NCBI GenBank assembly: GCA_965116015.1
Contig: OZ220477.1
Location: 434,001-498,000 of the forward strand
DNA from: S5-327 sp965116015
GTDB lineage: Bacteria; Chloroflexota; Dehalococcoidia; Lucifugimonadales; Australimonadaceae
DNA length: 64,000 bases
Direction: 5' to 3'
The translations under genes and the position numbers were made by a program. The notes beneath the pieces are model-generated. The model made no database searches, was not told where the DNA came from, and was given only the letters and a program-made list of their open reading frames with translations. Below, in pieces: positions 42,802 through 52,291 of this stretch. Every line of letters begins with the position of its first letter. The first letter of the stretch is position 1.

Positions 42802-43431
42802 TTAGAGGAGCTCGCGAACGGCGGCGCCGCGTCGTTCCTCGAAATCCGCCTTGAGGCGCTCGAACCGTGTTTGGTAGTCGGGGGAGGCTATGGGAGGAGT
42901 GGTCATGATAGCGGCGTCTTCGTGGTTGTCGGCGTAGTAGGCGCGGCGGAGGCCTGTTTGGAGGAAGCCGTATTTGGAGTAGAGGATTTTGGCGGGTTCG
43001 TTGGAGACGCGGGCTTCGAGGGTGATGATCTGCGCGCCGCGGGCGATGCTGAGTTCGATGCTGGCGATGAGGAGGAGTTCTCCGAGTCCCTGGCGGCGGC
43101 TTTCCTCGCGGACGGCGACGGCGACGATGTGGGCGTCGCCTGCCATAAACCAGAGCCCGACGAATCCGACGAGGAGGTCGCGGAGGACAGGGGGGGTCTG
43201 CCGCTTGCGGCGGAAGATGCGGGAGAGGGCGCGGGGTTTGGGGGAGACGGCGACGCGCTCGGTTTCGTGAATGCAGACGAGGTATTCGGCGAGGCGGTTC
43301 TTCAGTTCGCGGCGGTAGGAGGTTGGGGGCCAGAGGGTTGGGAAGGCTTGGCGTTCGATCGCGGCGACCTGATCGATGTCGTCCCATTCCAAGGGTCGAA
43401 CTGAGTAGGGGAGCACCGATTGTCCGCGCAT
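42802..43431 (-). CDS. rimI: RimI-like GNAT N-acetyltransferase
   Basis: 209 aa with the acetyl-CoA loop EESRRQGLGELLL and the RimI-type C-terminus TLEARVSNEPAKILYSKYGF, then YYADNHEDAAIM. RimI acetylates the N-terminus of ribosomal protein S18. A basic insert (about residues 63-80) is unusual for the family. It is first in the rimI-phosphatase-nth operon. Confidence 0.88.
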   Translation of the reverse strand: MRGQSVLPYSVRPLEWDDIDQVAAIERQAFPTLWPPTSYRRELKNRLAEYLVCIHETERVAVSPKPRALSRIFRRKRQTPPVLRDLLVGFVGLWFMAGDAHIVAVAVREESRRQGLGELLLIASIELSIARGAQIITLEARVSNEPAKILYSKYGFLQTGLRRAYYADNHEDAAIMTTPPIASPDYQTRFERLKADFEERRGAAVRELL

Positions 43432-43565
43432 TGCGGGGATTGTATCACGGGGTCTTCTGCTTCTTGTTCTTGTCGCGGCAGGCTCTGCGCGGAGAGGGGC
43501 GTCGATGGTGGGCCGTCGCGCTTGGCGCTTGTTATTGGGGGAGGTTTTCTCGCAGGAGGGGAAAG

Positions 43566-43603
43566 TTAGGGATTTTCCGTAACTTCCCTAATTTGGCTAT
43601 AAA
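43566..43603 (+). promoter_or_regulatory. Inverted repeat and candidate promoter upstream of the ABC exporter
   Basis: TTAGGGA (43566-43572) and TCCCTAA (43585-43591) form a 7-bp inverted repeat inside an AT-richer patch. It overlaps a possible promoter TTCCGT-17 bp-TATAAA ending at 43603. It may be the operator of an unidentified regulator. The rest of 43432-43759 shows nothing else. Confidence 0.4.
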
Positions 43604-43759
43604 TCTGGCGGTTCACCTTGGAGGCAGGCTGCTTACAGCGCGTTTGGTCGGCTGGGTCATTGCGGCTGTTGGCGCGGGAGGGTTCGGGAGGGCTGCTGCT
43701 GCGACTGTATAGTGTTTGGCGCGCGCGCCGAAATCCGTTAACATAGCCGCGCGCCCTTT

Positions 43760-45550
43760 ATGAGAGTACTTTGGCGAATAACCAAGCTTGCCTTCCTCGA
43801 ACGGTGGAGGATGACGGCTGCGTGGTTGTCGCTGATTATCGCGACGATTCTCTTTCTGGCTGTGCCTCGGCTGATCGGGGCGTCGATCGACTCGGCGCTG
43901 GGGGTTGCGGGGGAGGGCGATGCGACGGCGAGCGACCTTGCGAGGCTGGGGTTGCTGATTATCGGGGTGATTGCGGCGCGCGGCGTTTTCAACTACTCCA
44001 ACTTGTATCTGGCGGAAGCGGTTTCGCAGCGGGTGTCGTACCGGATCCGGAATCTGCTGTACGACAAGTTGCAGCATCTGAGTTTCGCCTTTCACGACCG
44101 GGAGCACACGGGCAATCTGATGTCCAAGTCGACGATCGACGTGGAGATGATGCGGATGTTCGTGAGCATGGGGCTTGTGCGCTCGGGTCAGATTACGATG
44201 CTGACTATCGGGGCGTCGGCGATGATGCTGCTGACGGATGCGCAGCTTGCGCTCATCAGCTTGCTTTTCGCGCCGATCATTGGGGCGCGGGCTGTGTGGG
44301 CGAGCTCGCGTATGCGGAGGATGTGGCTGCAAGCGCAGATCGAGATGGGGAAGCTGACGACTGTGCTTCAGGAGAATTTGTCGGGTCAGCGTGTGGTGAA
44401 GGCGTTCGGGGCTGAGGAGCACGAGGAGCGGAAGTTCGACGCTCAGAACGAGGTAGTGTACGAGACGACGTATCTGGCTCGCCGGGCGCAGTCGGCGAAC
44501 ACGGCGATTATGCAGGTGATTTTCTGGGCCTCTTCGGGGGTGATTCTGTGGTTTGGGGGGAGGGCGGTTATCGAGGGTCGGATGACGCTGGGGCAGCTTG
44601 CGGAGTTTCTGTTGTATATAAGCTTGCTTGTGCAGCCTATACGGATGGTGGGGTTTCTTGTGAATACGTTCGCGCGGGCGGCGTCTGCGGGGCAGCGGTT
44701 GTTCGATGTTCTCGACGCTGAGTCGCCTGTTGGGGAGCGGCCGTCCGCCACGCCGCTGCGGGATGTGCGGGGGGAGGTGCGCTTCGAGGATGCGACGTTC
44801 AGTTACGGGGGGCGTCTGGCGGTGCGGGGGGTTACGCTGGAGGCGTCGCCGGGGCAGGTCGTGGCTCTGATGGGGGCTCCGGGGTCTGGGAAGACGACGC
44901 TGATGAGTTTGCTGGCGCGATTCTATGATGTTGACGGGGGGCGGGTACTGATTGATGGGGTTGATGTGCGCGACGCGACGCTGGCGTCGGTTCGTTCGGC
45001 GGTGGGGATTGTGCAGCAGGATGTGTTTCTGTTCAGCGCGACGGTGGCGGAGAACATCGGTTATGGGCGTGAGGGGGCGACGATGGAGGAGGTCGTGGCG
45101 GCAGCGCGGACGGCGCAGATTCACGACGAGATTATGGCGTTGCCGGAGGGCTACGAGACGGTGATTGGAGAGCGCGGGGTTTCGCTGTCGGGGGGGCAAC
45201 GACAGCGGCTGTCGATTGCGCGGACGCTTGCTCTTGATCCGCCGATTCTTGTGCTGGACGACTCGACGTCGAGCGTTGACGCCGGCACGGAGTCGCGGAT
45301 GCAGGAGGCGCTGGCGGCGGCGATCAGGGGGCGCACGACGTTCATCATTGCGCATCGGTTGTCGTCGATACAGCATGCGGAGATTGTGGCGGTGATGCTT
45401 GACGGGCGGATAGCGGAGATGGGGACGCCGGAAGAGTTGATAGCGTCTGGGGGGTTGTTCACGCATGTGACGGAGTTGCAGTACGCCACGAGCCTGAATG
45501 GAGTCGGCGCGGGTCGAACTGCGGCGTTGGGGAAGGGCTCGCCGCGATGA
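43760..45550 (+). CDS. ABC exporter half-transporter, subunit A (degenerate ATP site)
   Basis: 596 aa. Six transmembrane helices occupy about residues 15-310, then a nucleotide-binding domain with Walker A MGAPGSGKTT, signature LSGGQRQR, Walker B ILVLDD and H-loop IAHRL. The catalytic glutamate after Walker B is Asp (LVLDDSTSSVD), typical of the degenerate-site partner in heterodimeric exporters such as TM287/288 or BmrCD. It overlaps the next gene by 4 bp. Likely exports lipid, drug or peptide. Confidence 0.93.
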   Translation: MRVLWRITKLAFLERWRMTAAWLSLIIATILFLAVPRLIGASIDSALGVAGEGDATASDLARLGLLIIGVIAARGVFNYSNLYLAEAVSQRVSYRIRNLLYDKLQHLSFAFHDREHTGNLMSKSTIDVEMMRMFVSMGLVRSGQITMLTIGASAMMLLTDAQLALISLLFAPIIGARAVWASSRMRRMWLQAQIEMGKLTTVLQENLSGQRVVKAFGAEEHEERKFDAQNEVVYETTYLARRAQSANTAIMQVIFWASSGVILWFGGRAVIEGRMTLGQLAEFLLYISLLVQPIRMVGFLVNTFARAASAGQRLFDVLDAESPVGERPSATPLRDVRGEVRFEDATFSYGGRLAVRGVTLEASPGQVVALMGAPGSGKTTLMSLLARFYDVDGGRVLIDGVDVRDATLASVRSAVGIVQQDVFLFSATVAENIGYGREGATMEEVVAAARTAQIHDEIMALPEGYETVIGERGVSLSGGQRQRLSIARTLALDPPILVLDDSTSSVDAGTESRMQEALAAAIRGRTTFIIAHRLSSIQHAEIVAVMLDGRIAEMGTPEELIASGGLFTHVTELQYATSLNGVGAGRTAALGKGSPR

Positions 45551-47454
45551 TGGTGAACACGGGCGGTGGCGGCGGCTGGATGATGCGGGGCCAGCAGGGG
45601 GACATAGACGAGGACGGGACGAGGCTGTACGACCAGCGGGTTGTTATTCGTTTGCTGGGGTATCTTGGCCCGTACAAGCGCGAGGTTGCTCTTAGTCTTG
45701 CGGGGGTGTTCGTTTATACGCTGGCGACTGTTGCGATTCCGGCAATCGTGGCTATCGGGGTTGATCGTTACATTGCGACGGGCGATCTGACGGGTTTGAA
45801 CACGCTCATCGGGTTGTTCGGGGTTGTGCTGGTGGTGCACTACGTTTCGAACTATACGCATCAGCTGCTGCTGGCCCGCGTGAGCCAGCGGGTTATCTAT
45901 GATTTGCGGCGCGATCTGTTCGCGCATCTGCAGCGCTTGCCGATGTCGTTCCATAACCGGCACAAGGTGGGTTCGATTATGTCGCGGGCGCAGAACGACG
46001 TTTATCAGCTGCAGGAGTTTCTGGATATCGTAGTTCTGAGCGCGGCGGATCTCCTGAGTTTGGGGGGGATTATCGCGATTATGCTGGCGACGAATTGGAG
46101 TCTGTCGGCGTGGGCGTTCATTACGCTGCCTGTTCTGTTGTGGGTTATCTGGGTGTGGCAGCGGCATGCGAGGCCGGCTTTTCTGCGGGTGCGCGTCGCT
46201 ATTTCCAATGTGAACGCCTCGCTTGCGGAGAATCTTGACGGGGTTCGCGTTGTGCAGAGCATGAACAGGCAGAGGGAGAATCTTGCGGCGTTCAATGCGC
46301 TGAACAGGCGGCATCTGGACACGAATCTGAGCGCGCAGCGGCTCTCGTCGTCGCTGATGCCGGCGGTTGAGATGTTCATGTCGTTCAGCCTTGCGGCGGC
46401 GATCATTGTGGGGGGGCGTCTTGTGCTGGGCGGGGCGCTTGGGGCTGGTCAGCTTATTCAGTTCACGCTGTACATACAGCGGTTCTTTGATCCTATCCGG
46501 AGCCTTACGCAGCAGTTCACGCAGTTGCAGCGGGCGATGGCGTCGGGAGCCCGCATCTTCGATCTTCTGGACGTTGATCCGGATCTGTTCGACGCTGAGG
46601 ACGCTGAGGATATGCCGCCGATTCGAGGGGCTATCCGCTACGAGGACGTTTCGTTCGCCTACGAGCCGGGCAAGGCGGCGCTGAGCGACATTTCGCTTGA
46701 CATCGAGCCGGGGCAGACGGTGGCGCTTGTGGGGCGCACGGGAGCGGGGAAGACGACGATGGCGGCACTGATTTCGCGATTCTATGATGTGGGCGCGGGG
46801 AGGATTACGATCGACGGGCGCGATGTGCGCTCGGTGAGGCGCGGTTCGCTGGCGCGACAGATGGGGATCGTGCTTCAGGATCCGTTTCAGTTCTCGGGGA
46901 CGGTGATGGAGAACATCCGCTACAACCATCCCGAGGCGAGCGACGAGAGGGTTTACGAGGCGGCGCGGGCTGTTGGGATTCACGGCCACATCATGAGTCT
47001 GCCGGACGGGTATGAGTCGATGATGGAGGAGCGCGGGGGGAATATGAGTCTGGGGCAGCGTCAGCTTGTGAGTTTTGCCCGGGCGCTTGTGGCGGATCCG
47101 CGCGTTATCGTTCTCGACGAGGCGACGGCGAGCGTTGATACGCAGACGGAGCAGCTTATTCAGGAGGCGATAGGGCGTCTTTTGGAGGGTCGCACGGCTG
47201 TTGTCATTGCGCACCGGCTGTCGACGATCCGGAACGCCGACAAGATTGTGGTGATGGATAAGGGGCGGATCGTTGAGCTGGGGAATCATGATGAGCTCGT
47301 TGCGCTGGGGGGGCTGTACGCCCGGCAGCATGAGCTGCATGCTCGCCTGGCGGCGAGCGGGGTCAAGCGCAAGGACGCTCCCGCCAACGAGTTCGACGAC
47401 GAGCTTCCTGACGTGACGCCGGACGCGGCAGGCGCCGCGTCGGCGCAGGGTTAG
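45547..47454 (+). CDS. ABC exporter half-transporter, subunit B
   Basis: 635 aa. A Gly-rich cytosolic N-terminus precedes six membrane helices (about 50-345). The nucleotide-binding domain has Walker A GRTGAGKTT, Walker B VIVLDEATASVD with the canonical Glu, and H-loop IAHRLSTI. The signature is MSLGQRQL, not LSGGQ. Pairing this with subunit A gives one degenerate site (A Walker motifs plus B signature) and one consensus site. Translation is coupled to subunit A by ATGA. Confidence 0.93.
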   Translation: MMVNTGGGGGWMMRGQQGDIDEDGTRLYDQRVVIRLLGYLGPYKREVALSLAGVFVYTLATVAIPAIVAIGVDRYIATGDLTGLNTLIGLFGVVLVVHYVSNYTHQLLLARVSQRVIYDLRRDLFAHLQRLPMSFHNRHKVGSIMSRAQNDVYQLQEFLDIVVLSAADLLSLGGIIAIMLATNWSLSAWAFITLPVLLWVIWVWQRHARPAFLRVRVAISNVNASLAENLDGVRVVQSMNRQRENLAAFNALNRRHLDTNLSAQRLSSSLMPAVEMFMSFSLAAAIIVGGRLVLGGALGAGQLIQFTLYIQRFFDPIRSLTQQFTQLQRAMASGARIFDLLDVDPDLFDAEDAEDMPPIRGAIRYEDVSFAYEPGKAALSDISLDIEPGQTVALVGRTGAGKTTMAALISRFYDVGAGRITIDGRDVRSVRRGSLARQMGIVLQDPFQFSGTVMENIRYNHPEASDERVYEAARAVGIHGHIMSLPDGYESMMEERGGNMSLGQRQLVSFARALVADPRVIVLDEATASVDTQTEQLIQEAIGRLLEGRTAVVIAHRLSTIRNADKIVVMDKGRIVELGNHDELVALGGLYARQHELHARLAASGVKRKDAPANEFDDELPDVTPDAAGAASAQG

Positions 47455-47484
47455 CGCGGCCGGAGCGAGGGAGCTGTTCGGGGG

Positions 47485-48828
47485 TTAGAGCGCAGGGGCG
47501 AGGCGGACGTCGAGGACGCGCTCCGCCCACGCTGCGACGCGGAGGAGTTTGGCCTCGTTGAAGGGGGCGCAGGCGAGTTGCACGCCGAGGGGCAATCCGT
47601 CGCTCGATAGGCCGATGGGCAGGGAGATGCTCGGGAATCCGGTGAAGCTCCAGGGGCTCTGGAAGCGAGTGTCGCCGGTTTGGGCACGGTCTTTGGGGGC
47701 GGGTCCGGAGGCGGTTGGGGTCAGCAGGGCGTCGACCGATTCGAGGGCTTTGCCGGCGAGCGATTGGGCTTCGCGGCGGTAGCCGGCGGCGGCGACGTAG
47801 TCGCGCGCGGTGTGGGCGTAGCCGTTCTGCAGGTATACGGTGATCTTGGGGCCGTAGAGGCGCTCGTTGCCCTCGTAGAGTGGGGCGTGCCATACGGCCA
47901 TCTCCGACTCTTGCATAGTGCGGTGTGCGTTGTAGGAGCGGGCGAAGTCGATGCCGGGGTCGACCTCTTCGATGAGGGCGCCGGCGTGTGCGAGCTTCTG
48001 CGCGGCTTCTTCGGTGAGGAGGCGGGTTTCGGCGTCGGACTCTTCGTAGAACCAGCCTCGCATAAGGCCGAGGCGGGGCGGGGCGTCGGAGCCGCGGGCG
48101 GCGGCGATGTAGTCGTGGACGGGGGCGTCGGCGGAGCAGGGGTCGTTGGGGTCGTGTCCGGCGAGGGCGCTGAGGAGTAGGGCGGCGTCTTCGACGGTTC
48201 GGACGAGGACGCCGACGTGGTCGAAGGATGCGGCCATAGGGATGACGCCGAGGCGGGAGATGCGTCCGAAGGTTGGCTTGAGTCCGACGACGCCGTTGTA
48301 TGCGGCTGGCCGGAGCACGGAGCCGACGGTTTGCGAGCCGAACGCCCAGGGGATCATACGGGCGGCGACGGCGACTCCTGATCCGGCGCTGGAGCCGCCG
48401 GGGGTGTGCTCGGGGTTCCAGGGGTTGAAGCTGGGGGCAGGGTCGCCGTCGGCGAATTCGGTGGTGTGGAGTTTGCCGAGGAGGATGGCGCCGGCGTTGC
48501 GGGCGAGCGTAATGGGGGCGGCGTCGGCGTTTGGGACGCGATCGGCCCATATTTTCGAGCCGGCGGCGGTGCGGATTCCGGCGGTGTCGAAGATATCTTT
48601 GGCGCCGTAGGGGACGCCGGCGAGGGGTCCGGTTGGGGCAGAGCCGGCGTCCGCCTGCCGGGCGGCGTCGAGGGCTTGCTCCGGGAGGAGGGTAGCCCAT
48701 GCCTGGAGGGTTGGTTCGAGTGCGGCGATGCGGGCGAGGAGGGATTCTGTGAGTTCCAGGGAGGAGAGGCGCCGCGCAGCGACGGCGCTGGCGGCTTCGG
48801 CGAGCGAGAGTTCGTAGGGTTCGGGCAC
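47485..48828 (-). CDS. Amidase signature family protein
   Basis: 447 aa. The Ser-cisSer-Lys triad is visible as K77 (VPYGAKDIF), a Ser in GGSSAGSG (145-151) and S170 in GSQTVGSVLRPA. The last motif deviates from the common GSDTGGSIRIPA. It hydrolyses amides; it resembles GatA but lacks GatB/C neighbours, so a catabolic amidase is likelier. I start at GTG 48828, directly after a small upstream gene; a longer frame would add an out-of-family basic tail. Confidence 0.88.
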   Translation of the reverse strand: MPEPYELSLAEAASAVAARRLSSLELTESLLARIAALEPTLQAWATLLPEQALDAARQADAGSAPTGPLAGVPYGAKDIFDTAGIRTAAGSKIWADRVPNADAAPITLARNAGAILLGKLHTTEFADGDPAPSFNPWNPEHTPGGSSAGSGVAVAARMIPWAFGSQTVGSVLRPAAYNGVVGLKPTFGRISRLGVIPMAASFDHVGVLVRTVEDAALLLSALAGHDPNDPCSADAPVHDYIAAARGSDAPPRLGLMRGWFYEESDAETRLLTEEAAQKLAHAGALIEEVDPGIDFARSYNAHRTMQESEMAVWHAPLYEGNERLYGPKITVYLQNGYAHTARDYVAAAGYRREAQSLAGKALESVDALLTPTASGPAPKDRAQTGDTRFQSPWSFTGFPSISLPIGLSSDGLPLGVQLACAPFNEAKLLRVAAWAERVLDVRLAPAL

Positions 48829-48833
48829 GGGAG

Positions 48834-48968
48834 CTACCGCGCTCGTTTGGTGAATCCGAACCTGACGCGTCTGCCGTTGCGCGATTCGTCCTGCTTGCTT
48901 ACGCGGGCGATGAATTGCGCTGTGGTCTCGGCGGGTTTCTCTCTCTTCGGTTTCTTGATGCGGGGCAT
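48834..48968 (-). CDS. Small basic protein (44 aa)
   Basis: ATG 48968 with GCAGGTG about 7 nt upstream. It encodes MPRIKKPKREKPAETTAQFI, then ARVSKQDESRNGRRVRFGFT and KRAR. It is strongly basic and ends 5 bp before the amidase GTG, so it is probably co-translated. I do not recognise the family. Coding status rests on the ribosome site and position only. Confidence 0.5.
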   Translation of the reverse strand: MPRIKKPKREKPAETTAQFIARVSKQDESRNGRRVRFGFTKRAR

Positions 48969-49061
48969 AGGGCACCTGCGGGCGAGTGTTGGGGGGAGTA
49001 TATCAGGGGAGGGGGCGCGAGGGGCTGGGGGAGGAGTTTGGGGGGAGAGCTTGCGGTGGGG

Positions 49062-49679
49062 TTATTCGAGGTGGCCGGTGTCGTTCCAGGTGGCGAGGGC
49101 GGGTTGTCCGCGGCGGAGGCGGATGGCGGAGATGCTGCCGGAGGCGAGAGGGCCAAGCGTCCAGTAGGAGTCGTAGGGGAGGTCGAGGAGGCGAATGGCA
49201 AGGGCGCGGAGGGCTGCGCCGTGGCCTACGACGAGGATGTTGTGGGCTGTGTGTCCACGCAGGAGGGAATCGGCGAATGGTCCGCAGCGGTCGAGCAGGT
49301 CGCGGTAGGATTCGCCGCCGGGGGGTCGGTAGTCGAGGTCGCGCGGGGCGCCGGCGATGGGGCTTCCGGCATCGGTTTTGGCGATTTCGCTCCAGGTCAT
49401 TCCCTCGAACTTGCCGAATGCGATTTCGCGCAGGGAGGGGTCGATGCGGAGGTTGTTGGGGGCGGACTCGTTTGCGGCGATGATCATATGGGCGGTTTCG
49501 CGGACTCTGCTGAGGTCGCTTGCGTAGACGGCGTCGAAGCGGCGGGCTGCGAGGCGGGCGGCAGCGCGCTCGATCTGGCGTCGGCCTTGCTCGCGCAAGG
49601 GGATGTCGGTCTGGCCCTGGACGCGCTGTTCGGCGTTCCATTGCGTCTCGCCGTGGCGGACGAGGAGCCATTCGGTCAT
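49062..49679 (-). CDS. Histidine phosphatase family protein (CobC/PGM-like)
   Basis: 205 aa from ATG 49679, with AGGAG 9 nt upstream. LVRHGETQWN contains the phosphohistidine, REIAFGKFEGMTW is the typical acidic segment and VVGHGAALRAL the second His. It could be an alpha-ribazole phosphatase or a phosphoglycerate mutase-like enzyme; no cobalamin genes adjoin, although an EutA-like gene lies 1.1 kb upstream. Confidence 0.9.
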   Translation of the reverse strand: MTEWLLVRHGETQWNAEQRVQGQTDIPLREQGRRQIERAAARLAARRFDAVYASDLSRVRETAHMIIAANESAPNNLRIDPSLREIAFGKFEGMTWSEIAKTDAGSPIAGAPRDLDYRPPGGESYRDLLDRCGPFADSLLRGHTAHNILVVGHGAALRALAIRLLDLPYDSYWTLGPLASGSISAIRLRRGQPALATWNDTGHLE

Positions 49680-49802
49680 GGGGTTGTTCTCCTGTTCGTT
49701 AGCGCGCGGTATGGGAAGGACGGGAGCCACTCGGCTACGGGGCGGCTATCCCGAGCGGATAGTTGGGGCAGGGCGCTGGGTGGAGGGCATTCGGTCAAGG
49801 GG

Positions 49803-50792
49803 TTAGTCCTGGGGCCTTGGGGCTGGGTTGGCGCTGTCGATAGCCGCGTTGCGTCCTTCCCACCAGGAGGTGATGGCGTCGAGTTCGGCGAGGTCGTTTT
49901 GGGAGAGCTTGCAGTCTGCGGCGCGGACGTTGAGGTCGACGTGTTCGGGTCGGTCGAATCCGGCTAGGGCGAGGGCGACTTCGGGATGGGAGATGACCCA
50001 TGCGAGGGAGATCTCGGCCATTGTGCGGCCGCGCTCGCTGGCGAATGCGCGAAGCTGGGGCACGAGGTGCTCGACTCTGTCGGAGCGAATCCGGGTGGCG
50101 ATGCCGGCGGGGGCTTTGTCGGCGCGGCTGCCCTTGGGGAAGGGTTGTCCGGGCTCGTACGCTCCGGCGAGCCATCCGCCGGCGAGAGGGAAGTAGGCGA
50201 GGAGGGACTTGCGGTAGGCTCGGCAGAACGGGAGGAGTTCGGGCTCGGGGTGGCGGAAGAGGAGGCTGTAGTGGTTCTGGGTGGATTCGAACTCTGCGAA
50301 GTTGTGGGCACGGGAGACGGCGATTTCCTCATGCCATCGCCAGGAGGCGGTGTTGCAGTTGCCGATGTAGCGGACTTTTCCCTGGAGGACGAGGTCATTC
50401 AGGGCGCCGAGCATCTCCTCGTGGGGGATCTCGGGGCTGGAGAAGTGGACCTGGAAGAGGTCTATGTAGTCGGTTTGGAGATTGCGGAGGGCTTCTTCGC
50501 ATCGGGCGACGATGCGGTCGCGCGGGGATTGCCGGCCGAGGTTGCGGAAGTTGAATTTGGTTGAGAGGCAGATCTGGGCGCGCAGGCCGCGGAGGGCGTT
50601 GCCGAGGAGTTCTTCGCTCTGTCCCTGGCCGTAGACGTCTGACGTGTCGAAGAAGTTGACGCCGAGGTCGAGGGCGCGGCGCACTACGGCGGTTGTTTCG
50701 TCCTGGCCGAGGAAGGGCGGGCCGAAGGGGTAGCCTCCTGCGCCGATGACGGAGACTTGGAGGTCTGTTTGTGCGAGGCGGCGGTATTCCAT
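49803..50792 (-). CDS. Aldo/keto reductase
   Basis: 329 aa. The catalytic residues are visible in FFDTSDVYGQGQSE (Asp, Tyr), LSTKFNF (Lys) and LFQVHF (His). It resembles the YghZ/L-glyceraldehyde 3-phosphate reductase branch. It follows the EutA-like gene by 14 bp on the same strand, so they are probably co-transcribed. Substrate unknown. Confidence 0.9.
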   Translation of the reverse strand: MEYRRLAQTDLQVSVIGAGGYPFGPPFLGQDETTAVVRRALDLGVNFFDTSDVYGQGQSEELLGNALRGLRAQICLSTKFNFRNLGRQSPRDRIVARCEEALRNLQTDYIDLFQVHFSSPEIPHEEMLGALNDLVLQGKVRYIGNCNTASWRWHEEIAVSRAHNFAEFESTQNHYSLLFRHPEPELLPFCRAYRKSLLAYFPLAGGWLAGAYEPGQPFPKGSRADKAPAGIATRIRSDRVEHLVPQLRAFASERGRTMAEISLAWVISHPEVALALAGFDRPEHVDLNVRAADCKLSQNDLAELDAITSWWEGRNAAIDSANPAPRPQD

Positions 50793-50806
50793 AGGCGCGT
50801 CGCCGG

Positions 50807-52291
50807 CTACTCCGTTGGTTGGCCGGGAAAGACGAGGGACTTGATGACGACGGGGGCGGCGCCTGAGGAGGGGATGAGTTCGCCGATGTCGATGTAGTCG
50901 AATTCGCGGAGTTCGACGCCGTCGATGGAGACGATGGGGTTGGGGAGTTGGAGTTCCTCGCGGAGGTGGAGGCCGAGGAGTCCGCCGATGTCGCCGTCGC
51001 TTACGAGGATGAGCGGGTTGCCTTTGTCGAGCAGCTGCCGGAGGGCGGAGGCGATGCCTCGGGAGAAGGCGTCGAGGCGGGCGAAGGTTGCGGAGCCGCC
51101 CCATCGGAAGGCTACGGCGACGGGCGATTCGGCGTCGTGGAGGTCGAGCCGCGTGAGGGCGGCGCGGGCGGCTTGCTCGATGGCGCTGGGGTCGAGGTCT
51201 GGGAGGGAGAGGTCGAACTCGGGGGTCATTACGGGGATGTTGCGGATGGGTGCGGCGTTGATGGGAGAGATGAAGATTGTGCTTCCGCTGACCTGGACGG
51301 TGTACTGTGAGGCTCCGACGACGGTGGCGCGGATGCCGGCTTGGGGCATCATTGTGATGGCGCCGAGCTCTTTGACGCGCTCGCGGGCGGCCTTTGCGAG
51401 GAGGGGGCCGAGGTCGCCGAAGGAGCTTTTCTCGCGGCCGTAGATGAATTCGGCGACGCCTCCTGAGAAGATGACGGCGTCGATCGGCCCCTTGTGGGTT
51501 AGTTGCGGCAGACGGAGCAGGGGTTTCGTTGATTCGGAGACGCCGTTGCGGAGGACGACTTCCATAAGGCGATCCATCATTCGGTCGACGATGGCGTTCT
51601 TGTGGGGCTCTGAGAGCTGGGCGCCGATCTCGGCCTGGACGCCGGCTTCGCTGGCGTAGAGGCGTCCGGCTTGTTCGACGCGGGTGATGATGTTGTTTTC
51701 GTCGAAGGCGAGGAGCCGGGCACCAACGTCGATGGCGGAGACTTCGAGGGTTTTGCCGCCTTTGCAGATGGCGATTTTGCTGGTGCCGCCGCCGATGTCG
51801 ATGTTCATAACGACGCCGGTGACGCGTTCGGATTCGCCGATGGCTCCGGAGCCGTGAGCGGCCATTGTGGCTTCGAGGCCGTCGCCGGCGCTGACGGCGA
51901 CGAATTTGCCGGCTTCTTGGGCGAAGAGGTCGGCGATGGCGCGGGCGTTGCGGCGGCGGACGGCGACGCCGGTGAGGATAAGGGCGCCGGTGTCGATCTG
52001 CTCCCGGCGGAGTTTGGCGGCCGCGTACTGCGCGTTGATGAACTGTCCGAGGGAGGCGGCGTCGATGGTTGCGCCGTCGTCGATGTATGGAGTGAGGAGG
52101 ATGTCGGATTCGTGGAGGACTGTTCGTTTGACGATGACGTAGCGGGTGTTTCGGCGCTCGAGTTCGAGCCTGGAGAAGACGAGGTGGGATGTTGACGATC
52201 CGATGTCGACGCCGACGCTGGCGAGTTGCAACTCTTCTTCGCCCATAAACGAGCGTTCGGAGCCGGTGAAGCCTTCGCGGCGTTGAGTCAT
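50807..52291 (-). CDS. EutA-family ethanolamine ammonia-lyase reactivase-like ATPase
   Basis: 494 aa, actin-like ATPase fold of the EutA family. The N-terminal phosphate loop is SVGVDIGSSTSHLVFSRL, a second is NIDIGGGTSKIAI and an adenosine motif is IFSGGVAEFI. EutA reactivates coenzyme-B12 ethanolamine ammonia-lyase by exchanging damaged cofactor. No eutB/eutC is in the window; the neighbours are an aldo/keto reductase and msrA. It may serve a distant lyase or another B12 enzyme. The start at 52291 has GGAGG close upstream. Confidence 0.82.
   Translation of the reverse strand: MTQRREGFTGSERSFMGEEELQLASVGVDIGSSTSHLVFSRLELERRNTRYVIVKRTVLHESDILLTPYIDDGATIDAASLGQFINAQYAAAKLRREQIDTGALILTGVAVRRRNARAIADLFAQEAGKFVAVSAGDGLEATMAAHGSGAIGESERVTGVVMNIDIGGGTSKIAICKGGKTLEVSAIDVGARLLAFDENNIITRVEQAGRLYASEAGVQAEIGAQLSEPHKNAIVDRMMDRLMEVVLRNGVSESTKPLLRLPQLTHKGPIDAVIFSGGVAEFIYGREKSSFGDLGPLLAKAARERVKELGAITMMPQAGIRATVVGASQYTVQVSGSTIFISPINAAPIRNIPVMTPEFDLSLPDLDPSAIEQAARAALTRLDLHDAESPVAVAFRWGGSATFARLDAFSRGIASALRQLLDKGNPLILVSDGDIGGLLGLHLREELQLPNPIVSIDGVELREFDYIDIGELIPSSGAAPVVIKSLVFPGQPTE

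Noticed and set aside
47485..48828. Annotating the amidase as GatA
   Set aside because: GatB lies 26 kb away, no GatC is seen and the GSQTVGS motif departs from GatA, so only the family is assigned.
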